DNA of 64,000 bases from Segniliparus rotundus DSM 44985 (GTDB lineage Bacteria > Actinomycetota > Actinomycetes > Mycobacteriales > Mycobacteriaceae): assembly GCF_000092825.1 (NCBI RefSeq), contig NC_014168.1:1727946-1791945 (forward strand). Reading direction: 5' to 3'. A program made the position numbers and the translations under genes. Under the pieces are notes generated by a model. It saw only the letters and a program-made list of their open reading frames with translations. It was not told where the DNA came from and did not search any database. Below are positions 15,065 through 23,656 of this stretch, piece by piece. How positions within the stretch are numbered: the first letter of the stretch is position 1; every line of letters begins with the position of its first letter.

Positions 15065-16863
15065 CCGCTGAGCTTCCACCCGACGAAGCATTGGAACGCC
15101 GTTGCGCGTCCCTGTTCCCAGCGAGATCAGGAAAGAAGGCGGGAACGTTCAAGGGCAAGCACAGCACTGACACGGTCCAGCTCGCCGCCGAGCTCGTCGA
15201 CGAGTCCGGCATCGTGGAACTGTTGAACGTATGGCGGCGCGAGGATGATCCCGGCCACGGGACTCGCGGAGGTAGGCCCGCGATATTCTCGGACCGGCAC
15301 GTCCTGATCCTGCAGATGCTCCACGCCATCACCGACGATCCCCTGCTGTTCACCGAGCTGGCGAACACCGTGCACAGGCGCTTGGATCCGAAAAGCTACG
15401 AGATTCTCGCCTTGCCCCCGATGCCGGATGCGGACTACGGCAGCATCTACACGAACCTGCGCCGAGCGGCAGGACGCTTTCTCGATGTGATCGACTCCGC
15501 TCCGTTCAACTCAGGCAAGCGACTCACCTACTCGCAGGTGCAAGAGATCCGCCGCCGACGTGCAGAGATCACCGACCATCTCGCGAAGAAGCACCAACGC
15601 GCCAGCTGGGTCACCAACCAACTCCTCCACATGACCCATCGGCTCCTGCCCACCGAGATCCGAGCCAACTGGAAGGGCACGATCTGCGTGGACGGCACAG
15701 CGATGCCAGTCTGGGGAGCCCGGGGCTCTCCCCGCAAAGCCGACTTGAGGCCAGACTCGATATGCAGCCCCGAATTCGACGCGGGCTGGCACGTGCGCAG
15801 CGCAGAAGACCACAAGGACGACAAGCGGTTCAAACGCAAGCGCGACAAGTTCGTCTGGGCCTACGAGGCCACCATCGCCGTCATGGCTGACGACCCCGAC
15901 ACCACCGGCCAGTTCCCCAAGCTCGCCCTCGCCGTGTCCCTGGAGAAACCCGCCGGACAAGTCTCCGAGAACGCGATGATCTGTGTCAATGAGATCGTGA
16001 ACAGGGGTCTGCCGGTCAACTACTTCGTCGGCGACCGCGCTTACCTGCCCAACGCCAAGATCGAGAAACTCCAAGAGCCCCTCAAAGCACTCGGTTACAA
16101 ACTCGTCGCCGACTACAACCGCGACCAACTCGGCATCCAAGACCAGCATGCCGGGGCGATCATGGTAGAGGGAGTCTGGTATTGCAAGGCCATGCCAGAA
16201 GCCCAGGTCAACGCGAGCATCGACTACCGCGACGGGAAGATCAGCAAGCAGGTGCACTACGAGAGGATCGATGCCCGCCGCCCCTATCAGCTCCAGGTCA
16301 AGAGCAATGCCGACCACAACGGTGTCGTGCAGGTACGCTGCCCTTGCGCTGGACCTTCGCCTACAGTGAACTGTTCACTCAAACCCCCGAAAAACGGCAA
16401 ACCAAACCTCGGCATCCCGACCATCCTCAAACCACCCGAACACCCCGACCGGATCTGCACCAACCGCGAATCCGTCGCCTTCGGCCCCAAAACCGGACTG
16501 AAATACGGCCAAGCCGTTCCATACCACAGCAAAGAATGGCACCAGCTCTACGGCACACCTAGAAACACGGTCGAAAGCGGCAACAACAGGATCAAAGACG
16601 AAGCCAAAGCCGCGCTAAAGCTGCCAGGACGACGACGAGGACGTGGATACACCTTACAAATGCTCTACGCCGCGTTTCTCATCGCCGGAACCAACATCCA
16701 ACTCATCAACAGCTTCCGCGCCAAAACAACCACGACAAGAACAACAGAGAAGATCGTGGTCAGAACCGACAGACGACGCAGGAAGACAACCCCCGACTCC
16801 TACCGTCAACGAGCGAACGCCCCACCGCTGGTCGGACCCGCAGCGGAAGCCGCCGCCAACTAG
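15061..16863 (+). CDS. DDE transposase with a large cysteine-containing insertion
   Basis: 600 aa. The catalytic triad can be placed as Asp211 (TICVDGTAMPVWG), Asp325 (YFVGDRAYLPN) and Glu505 (NTVESGNNRIKDEAK), an RNase-H-fold DDE enzyme. About 180 residues lie between the second Asp and the Glu, far more than in simple insertion-sequence transposases. This insert contains VRCPCAGPSPTVNCSLKPP and a later Cys, a possible zinc site. The C-terminus is basic (KIVVRTDRRRRKTT). IS family could not be assigned from memory. It is coupled to the recombinase-like gene, and a terminator and the right inverted repeat follow within 180 bp. Confidence 0.85.
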   Translation: MTAELPPDEALERRCASLFPARSGKKAGTFKGKHSTDTVQLAAELVDESGIVELLNVWRREDDPGHGTRGGRPAIFSDRHVLILQMLHAITDDPLLFTELANTVHRRLDPKSYEILALPPMPDADYGSIYTNLRRAAGRFLDVIDSAPFNSGKRLTYSQVQEIRRRRAEITDHLAKKHQRASWVTNQLLHMTHRLLPTEIRANWKGTICVDGTAMPVWGARGSPRKADLRPDSICSPEFDAGWHVRSAEDHKDDKRFKRKRDKFVWAYEATIAVMADDPDTTGQFPKLALAVSLEKPAGQVSENAMICVNEIVNRGLPVNYFVGDRAYLPNAKIEKLQEPLKALGYKLVADYNRDQLGIQDQHAGAIMVEGVWYCKAMPEAQVNASIDYRDGKISKQVHYERIDARRPYQLQVKSNADHNGVVQVRCPCAGPSPTVNCSLKPPKNGKPNLGIPTILKPPEHPDRICTNRESVAFGPKTGLKYGQAVPYHSKEWHQLYGTPRNTVESGNNRIKDEAKAALKLPGRRRGRGYTLQMLYAAFLIAGTNIQLINSFRAKTTTTRTTEKIVVRTDRRRRKTTPDSYRQRANAPPLVGPAAEAAAN

Positions 16864-16884
16864 CCGCACCCGCTGGTGCGGCTA
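16861..16884 (+). terminator. Hairpin overlapping the transposase stop codon
   Basis: TAGCCGCACC-CGCT-GGTGCGGCTA is a perfect 10-bp stem whose first three bases are the TAG stop of the transposase. There is no T-run. It may protect the mRNA 3' end or affect termination of translation; the main terminator is 65 bp further on. Confidence 0.45.
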
Positions 16885-16948
16885 CAAGTCGTTGGCCAAC
16901 CTCGAAAACTCAGCCGCTCGGCGGTGAATGACAAGAGCTGAGAACCAG

Positions 16949-16983
16949 AAATCCCCTCCCGAAGTGAGTTCGGGAGGGGATTT
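16949..16983. terminator. Bidirectional intrinsic terminator between transposase and ssrA
   Basis: AAATCCCCTCCCGAA, loop GTGAG, TTCGGGAGGGGATTT: a perfect 15-bp stem flanked by A and T runs, so it works in both directions. It closes the transposase transcript on the plus strand and can stop read-through from tmRNA on the minus strand. It lies inside the element, 44 bp from the right inverted repeat. Confidence 0.8.
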
Positions 16984-17027
16984 TCCGTTGAGGCGATCCA
17001 TTCAGATCGCTCTCCGTTTGAACTTGT

Positions 17028-17041
17028 GGGTTCTGCAACTA
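17028..17041 (-). repeat. Right terminal inverted repeat
   Basis: GGGTTCTGCAACTA, the exact inverse of 6495-6508. The outer end is 31 bp from the tmRNA 3' end. Confidence 0.6.
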
Positions 17042-17072
17042 ACCGCAGGTCAGTAATGCAAATAGCCCCCAG

Positions 17073-17441
17073 TGGAGCTGCCGAGAATCGAACTCGGGTC
17101 CTTCGTCGCTTCAAAAGGCCTTCTCCGTGCGCAGTCCGTCAGGTCATTGCTCGGGCCTCCTGGTCACACGGACAAGCCAGGAAGACGGCCCCAGTCACTG
17201 TGAGATGTCACCGCCAACCCCGTGACCGGGCTGGAAGTTGCATCCCTCTTGCTGATGCCAGGCTCCGGGCCGAGGGCTCTCCCGGTCTGACAGACACGCT
17301 ATCGCTTAGGCAGCGAGGGCGTAGTCGCGCTGAGTAGTGTCGGCGCTTATATTTTTTACAACGACGCTTATACGGTGGTCAGTTGCCTGCACCGGCACGC
17401 TTCTCCTTCATCGACGTTCGAAGTCGAAACCTGTCAGCCCC
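17073..17441 (-). ncRNA. ssrA: tmRNA
   Basis: The 5' end reads GGGGCUGACAGGUUUCGACU (from 17441), and the 3' end carries the T-arm with UUCGAUUC followed by CAGCUCC plus the discriminator A, pairing with GGGGCUG to close the tRNA-like domain. CCA is not encoded. The resume codon is GCC at 17342-17344 and the tag reads ADTTQRDYALAA then TAA (17306-17308), close to the mycobacterial tag ADSHQRDYALAA. tmRNA with SmpB rescues stalled ribosomes and marks the product for proteolysis. smpB starts upstream on the same strand, as in related genomes. The 3' end is the likely target of the neighbouring islands. Confidence 0.95.
17078..17099 (-). other. ssrA T-arm segment repeated at 1658-1679 and 6354-6375
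   Basis: This is the functional copy, inside tmRNA, of the 22-base sequence found again as scars to the left. RNA gene 3' ends, especially T-arms, are common integration sites, because the incoming DNA can restore the gene. Confidence 0.55.
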
Positions 17442-17496
17442 TAACGCCGCCAGCCGCGGAGAACGGCTGACAGGACGAGTATACCATTTGCGCGGT

Positions 17497-17985
17497 TCAG
17501 GACATCCCTTTTCGGGCTCTTCCGATTGCCCTGACGACTTCGCGGTCCGCGTCTCGTTTGGCGAGGTCTTGACGCTTGTCGTGCAGCTGCTTTCCTCGGG
17601 CGAGGGCGATTTCCACCTTGACTTTGCCCGCTTTGAAGTACATCGACAGGGGCACCAGGGTGGTGTTTCCTTCTCTGGTCTTGCCGACGAGGTTCTCGAT
17701 CTCCCGCCGGTGCAGCAGCAGTTTGCGGGTCCGCGTGGGCGTGTGGTTGGTCCAGCTGCCGTTGCGGTATTCGGGTATGTGGACCCCGCGCAACCACACT
17801 TCGTCGCCGTCCACGGTGGCGTAGGCGTCGGAGAGGTTGGCGTGGCCCTCGCGCAGGCTTTTGACCTCGGTGCCCTGCAGCACCACCCCGGCCTCGTACA
17901 CGTCCAGGATGGAATAGTCATGCCTGGCTTTGCGGTTGCGCGCGATCAACGCCTCGTTCGGGTCGTTTTTCTTCACGCTCTTCAT
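17497..17985 (-). CDS. smpB: SsrA-binding protein SmpB
   Basis: 162 aa, the usual length. Typical features are [88 protein letters not shown] and the basic C-terminal tail ([23 protein letters not shown]) that enters the empty mRNA channel. It binds the tRNA-like part of tmRNA and brings it to stalled ribosomes. The gene lies 55 bp upstream of ssrA and about 100 bp after ftsX. Confidence 0.97.
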   Translation of the reverse strand: MKSVKKNDPNEALIARNRKARHDYSILDVYEAGVVLQGTEVKSLREGHANLSDAYATVDGDEVWLRGVHIPEYRNGSWTNHTPTRTRKLLLHRREIENLVGKTREGNTTLVPLSMYFKAGKVKVEIALARGKQLHDKRQDLAKRDADREVVRAIGRARKGMS

Positions 17986-18084
17986 AACTCAAAGAGGTTA
18001 CCAGCCTGCGCACATGCTTTTCGCGCCTCAGCTGGGGGCTTTTTCTTCCGGGCTCGGGTTCCTTCGGGCTCCGGCCTTTTGGGC

Positions 18085-19011
18085 TCAGGTGCGCACGTAC
18101 CAGCGCAAGGTCACGTACGCGGTCGAGGCCGCGAGCACAGCGCCGATGACTGTGACGAAGGGGGCGAGCTGCCACACGTCTGCGACGGAGACAGGGGCGA
18201 TGAGGCCGGCGAGTTGGAAGTCTTGCAGGGAGTTCTGGAAGAAGACTTTGCGGGAGACGAAGAGCCCGATGACGGCGAGGAAGGAGCCGAAGAGCGAGGC
18301 GATGACGGCTTCGACGAGGAAGGGCAGCTGGGTGTACCAGCGGGTCGCGCCGACCAGGCGCATGATGGCGATCTCGTTGCGCCGGGTGAACGCGGCGATC
18401 TGCACCATGTTCGCGATGAGGAAGACCGCGATGACGGCGGTGATGACGGCCATGGCGAAGGCGACGTCTCTCGCCCCGTCGAAGACGTGGAACACGCGTT
18501 TGACCAGTTCTCGCTGGTCGATGATGCTTTGGACTTTGCCTTTCAGCGCCGGGTCGTCGCGGAATTTCTCCACGAGCTGCCCGAAGGTCGCCTGATCGGC
18601 GGCGGTGACTTTGAAGTAGGCGAGAAGCGCCTCTTTGCCGTGCTGGGCGGTGAGCTCCTGAAGGTCGGGCTGGTCGGCGAAGACGCGGTGGATGGCGTCG
18701 TCGTACACCTGGTCCGGGGAGAGGTAGCGGACCGACGCGACGCCGGGTGTGGCTTTGAGCTTTGCTTCGAGGGCTTTGCAGTCGTGTTGCTCGCATGCGG
18801 GGTCCGGGTTGGTGAAGTCTTTGGACAGGTTCACCCGGATCTCCAGTTCGGAGAGGAACTGCTGCTTGCTGCGGTCGGTGAGGCCGACGACCAGGATGCC
18901 GGTGCCGAGCATGGTGAGGGCGATCGCGGAGGTCAGAATCATGGCGACGGCGATGGTGATGTTTTTCCGGAAGCCGGTGAGCACCTCGCCGATAAGGAAC
19001 TTCAAACGCAT
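18085..19011 (-). CDS. ftsX: Cell division ABC-type permease FtsX
   Basis: 308 aa. One N-terminal membrane helix (ITIAVAMILTSAIALTMLGT), an extracytoplasmic domain (about 45-170), then three more helices (DVAFAMAVITAVIAVFLIAN near 190, LVEAVIASLFGSFLAVIGLF near 235, and FVTVIGAVLAASTAYVTLRW at the end). FtsX works with FtsE to activate peptidoglycan hydrolases (RipC in mycobacteria) at the septum rather than to transport a substrate. Only 10 bp separate it from ftsE. The extracytoplasmic loop has two Cys residues (CEQHDCKALE) that may form a disulfide. Confidence 0.96.
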   Translation of the reverse strand: MRLKFLIGEVLTGFRKNITIAVAMILTSAIALTMLGTGILVVGLTDRSKQQFLSELEIRVNLSKDFTNPDPACEQHDCKALEAKLKATPGVASVRYLSPDQVYDDAIHRVFADQPDLQELTAQHGKEALLAYFKVTAADQATFGQLVEKFRDDPALKGKVQSIIDQRELVKRVFHVFDGARDVAFAMAVITAVIAVFLIANMVQIAAFTRRNEIAIMRLVGATRWYTQLPFLVEAVIASLFGSFLAVIGLFVSRKVFFQNSLQDFQLAGLIAPVSVADVWQLAPFVTVIGAVLAASTAYVTLRWYVRT

Positions 19012-19021
19012 ATTTCTTGAA

Positions 19022-19714
19022 TTACCTTCCGACTCCGTAAACGCCTTTGGCCTCGTCGCGCAGGACTTTTCCCAGCGACAGCTCGATCACCCGCTTGCGC
19101 ATGGAGTCGACGATGTGATGGTCGTGGGTGGCCATGAGCAGCGTTGTCCCGCCGTGCCGGTTGATCCGCTCTAACAGGCTCATGATTTCGCCGGAGGTCT
19201 CCGGGTCGAGGTTGCCGGTGGGCTCGTCCGCGATGAGGACGAGCGGCTTGTTCGCGAAGGCGCGGGCGATGGCGACGCGCTGCTGCTCGCCGCCGGAGAG
19301 CTCGTGCGGCAGCCGGTCGGCTTTGCTCGCGAGGCCGACGAGTTCGAGCACCTCGGGCACTGTCTTTTCGATGATGGCGTGGGGCTTGCCGATCACTTCC
19401 AGCGCGAACGCGACATTCTGGGCGACTGTCTTCTGTTGGAGGAGGCGGAAATCCTGGAAGACGCAGCCGACGGTTTGCCGCAGCCGGGAAATGCGCCTCG
19501 CGGGCAGCTTGTTGACGTGGAAGTTCGCCAAATGGATGTCGCCCGAGTCGGGGATGTCATCTCGGATGAGCATGCGCAGGAGGGTGGACTTCCCGGAGCC
19601 GGAGGGCCCGATCAGAAACACGAACTCGCCGTCGTCGACTTCGATGCTCACCTTGGACAACGCCGGTCGGGTGGACTTCGAGTACGTCTTGGAGACGTTC
19701 TGGAGACTGATCAC
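19022..19714 (-). CDS. ftsE: Cell division ATP-binding protein FtsE
   Basis: 230 aa from GTG 19714 ([20 protein letters not shown]), the standard length; the frame stays open upstream, but only as an overlap with prfB. Walker [10 protein letters not shown]-loop VFQDFRLL, signature LSGGEQQR, Walker B LVLIADEP and switch His (MATHDHHIV) are all intact. It powers FtsX. The order prfB-ftsE-ftsX-smpB-ssrA is conserved in mycobacteria. Confidence 0.96.
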   Translation of the reverse strand: MISLQNVSKTYSKSTRPALSKVSIEVDDGEFVFLIGPSGSGKSTLLRMLIRDDIPDSGDIHLANFHVNKLPARRISRLRQTVGCVFQDFRLLQQKTVAQNVAFALEVIGKPHAIIEKTVPEVLELVGLASKADRLPHELSGGEQQRVAIARAFANKPLVLIADEPTGNLDPETSGEIMSLLERINRHGGTTLLMATHDHHIVDSMRKRVIELSLGKVLRDEAKGVYGVGR

Positions 19715-19773
19715 AGGGTGCAAGTGTAACGGCTGCGCCGCGCGGACCGGCCAGGCGCGGCGCGATCGGAGCG

Positions 19774-20892
19774 CTAGGAGACCGAGGCCCCGGATCGCCG
19801 CCAGCGGATTCCCGACTCCAGGAAGCCGTCGATGGCGCCGTCGAGGACGGCGCCCGGATTGCTCTCCTCGTATTCGGTGCGCAGGTCTTTCACCATCTGG
19901 TACGGGGCGAGGACATAGGAGCGCATCTGCGTGCCCCAGGAGGTGCCGCCGTCGCCTTTGAGCGCGTTGAGCTGCTCTTGTTCCTCGTGACGGCGGCGCT
20001 CCAGGAGCTTGGCCTGCAAGACCCGCATCGCCGAGAGCTTGTTCTGCAGCTGCGATTTCTCGTTCTGGCAGGTGACGACGATGCCGGTGGGCAGGTGGGT
20101 GATCCGCACAGCGGAGTCGGTGGTGTTCACCGATTGCCCGCCGGGGCCGGAGGAGCGGTAGACGTCGACGCGGATCTCGGCCTCGGGCACATCGATGTGG
20201 TCGGTGGTCCCGACGACCGGCAGCACCTCCACGTCGGCGAAGGAGGTCTGCCGCCTGCCTTGGTTGTCGAAAGGGCTGATCCGCACGAGACGGTGGGTGC
20301 CCTGTTCGACGGAGAGCGTGCCGTAGGCGTAGGCGCTTTTGACCGCGAACGTCGCGCTTTTGATGCCTGCCTCTTCCGCGTAGGAGATGTCGTACACCTC
20401 CACCGGATGTTTGTGGCGCTCGGCCCAACGGATGTACATGCGCATGAGCATCTGCGCCCAGTCGGCCGCGTCGATGCCGCCCGCGCCGGAGCGGATGGTG
20501 ACCAAGGCTTCGCGCTCGTCGTACTCGCCGTTGAGCAGCGTGCGCACTTCGAGCGATTCGATTTCCGCGCGCAGCGTTTTGCGCTCCGTGTCGGCTTCCT
20601 CCAAAGCTTCCTGCCCTTGCGCGCCCTCCTCGTCCTCGGCGAGCTCGTAGAGCACATGCAAGTCGTCGAGCCGGGAGCGCAAGCCCGTGACGGCGCGCAG
20701 CGTGGCCTGTTTGCGGGCGAGCCCGCTGGTGACCTCTTGGCCCCGTTCCTGGTCTTCCCAGAGCGACGGGTCGGCGGCTTGGGTTTCGAGGTCGGCGATT
20801 TCGGCCCTGAGCTTGTCGAGGTCGAGCGCCGACTCCACTGTGCAGAGCGTTGTCGCAAGCCCAGCCAGATCTGCTGTGACGTCTGGATGCAT
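19774..20892 (-). CDS. prfB: Peptide chain release factor 2
   Basis: 372 aa beginning [20 protein letters not shown]. It carries [21 protein letters not shown] with the GGQ loop that triggers peptide release, and the N-terminal coiled coil with the long helical domain. It releases at UGA and UAA. The reading frame is continuous: the programmed +1 frameshift after an early UGA that controls this gene in Escherichia coli is absent. It is the first gene of the ftsE-ftsX-smpB run, 59 bp before ftsE. Confidence 0.96.
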   Translation of the reverse strand: MHPDVTADLAGLATTLCTVESALDLDKLRAEIADLETQAADPSLWEDQERGQEVTSGLARKQATLRAVTGLRSRLDDLHVLYELAEDEEGAQGQEALEEADTERKTLRAEIESLEVRTLLNGEYDEREALVTIRSGAGGIDAADWAQMLMRMYIRWAERHKHPVEVYDISYAEEAGIKSATFAVKSAYAYGTLSVEQGTHRLVRISPFDNQGRRQTSFADVEVLPVVGTTDHIDVPEAEIRVDVYRSSGPGGQSVNTTDSAVRITHLPTGIVVTCQNEKSQLQNKLSAMRVLQAKLLERRRHEEQEQLNALKGDGGTSWGTQMRSYVLAPYQMVKDLRTEYEESNPGAVLDGAIDGFLESGIRWRRSGASVS

Positions 20893-20968
20893 AGGAAATG
20901 AGCTTACCGTGCTCGGCGCGAGCCGAATCCCACAAGCGCCAGGCTCGCGCGCGGCCTGGGGTCGGGGG

Positions 20969-21334
20969 TCACGGGCGCTCGTCGCGCCAAGGCTCCGCCG
21001 ATGCGTCGCCGGCGATCTGCCAATGGGTCGCAGCCTTGCCGGGCAGATACGCGGCTTGGCATGCCTGCCCCACGGACGGCCACGGGGTTTGAGGCCCTAT
21101 GACCAGGCGCTGGTAGACCTCGGTCGGCGGCAGCTCGGGGCCGCTGAGAATCCCGCTGATGGCGCAAAAAGCCTCGTCCGAACCCGCTGGCCGGTTCACT
21201 GGGCTCACCCCGGTGAACGTGAGCGTGGCTGGCCGGGCGTGTGCGCCAACACCACCGCTCGTTGTTGCGGCGAACCGCCGCCACAACAAAAAGCCGAGGA
21301 GCGCCAAGAGGACGATTGCGAAAAGCTCGACCAT
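20969..21334 (-). CDS. Small membrane-anchored protein of unknown function
   Basis: 121 aa. The N-terminus [21 protein letters not shown] is a single membrane anchor with basic residues just inside; the rest ([20 protein letters not shown] ... [27 protein letters not shown]) looks like a small soluble domain containing two Cys. Family not recognised. It diverges from hisN with 24 bp between starts, so the two share a promoter region. Confidence 0.65.
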   Translation of the reverse strand: MVELFAIVLLALLGFLLWRRFAATTSGGVGAHARPATLTFTGVSPVNRPAGSDEAFCAISGILSGPELPPTEVYQRLVIGPQTPWPSVGQACQAAYLPGKAATHWQIAGDASAEPWRDERP

Positions 21335-21358
21335 ATGTCCAGGCTACGCTCGACAGCC

Positions 21359-22153
21359 ATGAGCACTCCGACCCCATGGCGCGATGACCTCGGCGCCGCA
21401 CTGCGCCTCGCGGAGGCCGCCGACGCCATCACGATGAGCCGTTTTCTCGCTTCAGACCTGGTCGTCAACGCGAAACCCGACCTCACGCCGGTGACCGAGG
21501 CGGACTTGGCGGTCGAGACTCGAATCCGCGAGCTTCTGGCCGAGGAGCGGCCTGAGGACGCCGTGCTGGGCGAGGAGTTCGGCGGGACGGCGGTTTTCGC
21601 CGGAAGGCAGTGGGCCGTCGACCCGATCGACGGGACGAAGAACTATGTGCGCGGCGTGCCGATCTGGGCGACGCTCATCGCCTTGCTCGTGGACGGCGAG
21701 CCGGTGGTGGGCGTGGTGAGCGCCCCGGCGTTGCACCGGCGGTGGTGGGCCGCGTCGGGCTCCGGCGCGTTTGTCTCGAGCGCGGGGGGCGCCCCTCGGC
21801 GCGTCCGCGTCTCGCAGGTGCGCGATCTTCACGACGCGAGCCTTTCGGTCTCCGACTGGCGTGAGGGGCGTTTCGGCGAGAGCATCCGCGCGCTCGAGGC
21901 TTCGGTCTGGAGGCTGCGCGGCTACGGTGACTTCTATCACTATTGCCTGCTCGCCGAAGGGGCTCTCGACCTCGCCGCAGAACCCGAGGTGTCGCTCTGG
22001 GACATCGCCGCCCCCGACGTGATCGTCCGCGAGGCAGGAGGCTTTTTCAGCTCGTTGGAGGGCCAAGCGGGGCCCCATGGCGGGAGCGCTCTGGCCAGCA
22101 ACGGTATATTGCACGACGCGGCCCTCGGGGCCATGAGAGGAGCGGGGGCATAG
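21359..22153 (+). CDS. hisN: Histidinol-phosphatase of the inositol monophosphatase family
   Basis: 264 aa. The IMPase metal and phosphate motifs are present: [39 protein letters not shown] and, at the end, [16 protein letters not shown]. The size and the GxPIWAT motif fit the actinobacterial HisN branch (Rv3137 type), which hydrolyses histidinol phosphate in histidine synthesis; other IMPase substrates cannot be excluded. In M. tuberculosis the homologue also lies close to fadE24 and fadE23, as here. Confidence 0.85.
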   Translation: MSTPTPWRDDLGAALRLAEAADAITMSRFLASDLVVNAKPDLTPVTEADLAVETRIRELLAEERPEDAVLGEEFGGTAVFAGRQWAVDPIDGTKNYVRGVPIWATLIALLVDGEPVVGVVSAPALHRRWWAASGSGAFVSSAGGAPRRVRVSQVRDLHDASLSVSDWREGRFGESIRALEASVWRLRGYGDFYHYCLLAEGALDLAAEPEVSLWDIAAPDVIVREAGGFFSSLEGQAGPHGGSALASNGILHDAALGAMRGAGA

Positions 22154-22255
22154 CCGCTCGACGCCCCCGGACCACCCCCCCGGACGGGCATTGCTACTGC
22201 CGAGTAACATTACCTTCGAACCAAGGCAACTTCGGCGATAGGAACCTCGACGGAC

Positions 22256-23623
22256 ATGTCCACCAAACCCGCTTCTTCAGACGCTTCCCCCAAACCGCTC
22301 TCCACCAAAAAAACCAGCCCGGTCGGCTTGGGGCTGCGCGCCCTTTCTGCGATCACCGGCTCGGACCTGGTCAACAAGTACGACCTCAACAAGCAGCTCT
22401 CCTGGACCGCGTACAACGCGGGCAAGACCGGCTTCAAAGCCCTCGGCGTGGCCAACCGCGTCTTCAAACAGGTCGGCGGCAGCAGCAAAGGCTCCCGCCC
22501 CGCCCGCACCTCGAGCGACCTGTTCGACCTCACCCCCGAGGACGACCAGAAGCTGATCGTCGAGACCGTCAAGGAATTCGCCGACGAGGTGCTGCGCCCG
22601 GCCGCCCTGGCCGCCGACGGCGCGGCCGCCGCGCCGCAGTCCATCCTGGACCGCTCCACAGAACTCGGCGTCACGCTCATCAACGTGCCTGAGGAGTTCG
22701 ACGGCGCGGCCAGCGAGCGCAACGCGATCACCAACGCCCTCGTGGCAGAGGCGCTCGCGCACGGCGATCTCGGACTCGCGCTGCCGATCCTCGCGCCGAG
22801 CGCGGTCGCCATCGCCCTCGGCGAATGGGGCACCGACGGCCAGCAGAAGACCTACTTGCCTTCCTTCGCCGAAGAAAAAGCCCCGCAGTCCGCGTTCGTC
22901 ATCGCGGAGCCGCAGCCGCTCTTCAACCCCTTCGAACTGAAAACCAAAGCGGTGCGCACCCCGAGCGGCTTCAAGCTCAACGGCGTGAAGGCCCTGGTGC
23001 CCGCCGCCGGGTCCTCGGAGCTGTTCATCGTCGGCGCGCAGTTCGAAGGCAGCCCCGCGCTCTTCATCGTGGAGTCCGGCAGCAAGGGCCTCACCGTCGA
23101 GGGCGACCCCAGCATGGGCCTTCGGGCCGCGGGGATCGGCCGCCTGAACCTCGACAACGTCGTTCTGCCCTCGAGCGCTCTGCTGGGCGATCCCGAGCCG
23201 CAGGTCCGCGAGAACAACTACACCGAGTCGGTGCGCCTGGCCCGCATCGCTTGGGCCTCAGTGGCCGCCGGCGTCGGACAGGCAGTCTTGGACTACGTCA
23301 TCCCCTACGTGAACGGGCGCGAGGCGTTCGGCGAGCCGATCAGCCACCGCCAAGCGGTCGCGTTCATGGTCGCCAACATCGCCATCGAGCTCGACGGCAT
23401 CCGTTTGGTCGCCCTGCGCGGGGCCTCTCGCGCGGCGCAAGGCCTGCCGTTCGCCCGCGAGGCGGCGCTCGCCCGCCGCCTCGCCGCCGAGAAAGGCATG
23501 CAGATCGGTTTGGACGGCGTCCAACTGCTCGGCGGACACGGCTTCACCAAGGAGCATCCGGTCGAGCGCTGGTACCGCGACTTGCGGGCCGTCGGCGTCG
23601 CCGAAGGCGTCATCCTCGTCTAA
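22256..23623 (+). CDS. fadE24: Acyl-CoA dehydrogenase, FadE24 type
   Basis: 455 aa. A poorly conserved, basic N-terminal ~85 residues (KPASSDASPKPLSTKKTSPV ...) precede the acyl-CoA dehydrogenase fold: an N-terminal helical domain (DDQKLIVETVKEFADEVLRP), a beta domain in the middle, and the C-terminal helical domain with GREAFGEPISHRQAVAFMVA N, GVQLLGGHGFTKEHPVERWY RDLRA. FAD-dependent oxidation of acyl-CoA thioesters is expected. The end reads VGVAEGVILV in place of the usual YEGT. It begins the fadE24-fadE23-fadE23 run; FadE24 and FadE23 are adjacent in mycobacteria and may act as a pair. Confidence 0.85.
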   Translation: MSTKPASSDASPKPLSTKKTSPVGLGLRALSAITGSDLVNKYDLNKQLSWTAYNAGKTGFKALGVANRVFKQVGGSSKGSRPARTSSDLFDLTPEDDQKLIVETVKEFADEVLRPAALAADGAAAAPQSILDRSTELGVTLINVPEEFDGAASERNAITNALVAEALAHGDLGLALPILAPSAVAIALGEWGTDGQQKTYLPSFAEEKAPQSAFVIAEPQPLFNPFELKTKAVRTPSGFKLNGVKALVPAAGSSELFIVGAQFEGSPALFIVESGSKGLTVEGDPSMGLRAAGIGRLNLDNVVLPSSALLGDPEPQVRENNYTESVRLARIAWASVAAGVGQAVLDYVIPYVNGREAFGEPISHRQAVAFMVANIAIELDGIRLVALRGASRAAQGLPFAREAALARRLAAEKGMQIGLDGVQLLGGHGFTKEHPVERWYRDLRAVGVAEGVILV

Positions 23624-23656
23624 TTCCCCCACTGCTGATAGAGAGGATTTCGCGTT

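Larger units (their letters stand above)
6495..17041. mobile_element. 10.5-kb cargo transposon/island next to ssrA
   Basis: The segment starts TAGTTGCAGAACCC (6495-6508) and ends with the exact inverse GGGTTCTGCAACTA (17028-17041). Inside are, from left to right, a HEPN-EVE-like gene, a type ISP restriction-modification gene, a double-HTH regulator (all minus strand) and a tyrosine-recombinase-like/DDE transposase pair (plus strand). The transposase end lies 31 bp from the 3' end of tmRNA. No clear target-site duplication is visible outside the inverted repeats. The layout (transposition genes at one end, defence cargo behind, insertion just downstream of a conserved RNA gene) resembles the way Tn7 uses glmS, though no Tn7 protein is present. 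Confidence 0.6.

Noticed and set aside
20820-20892. Programmed +1 frameshift in prfB
   Set aside because: The reading frame is continuous from the start; no early in-frame UGA with a shifty codon.
19022-20935. 637-codon minus-strand frame ending as FtsE
   Set aside because: Only the last 230 codons are FtsE; the upstream part lies out of frame over prfB and is Arg/Pro-rich.
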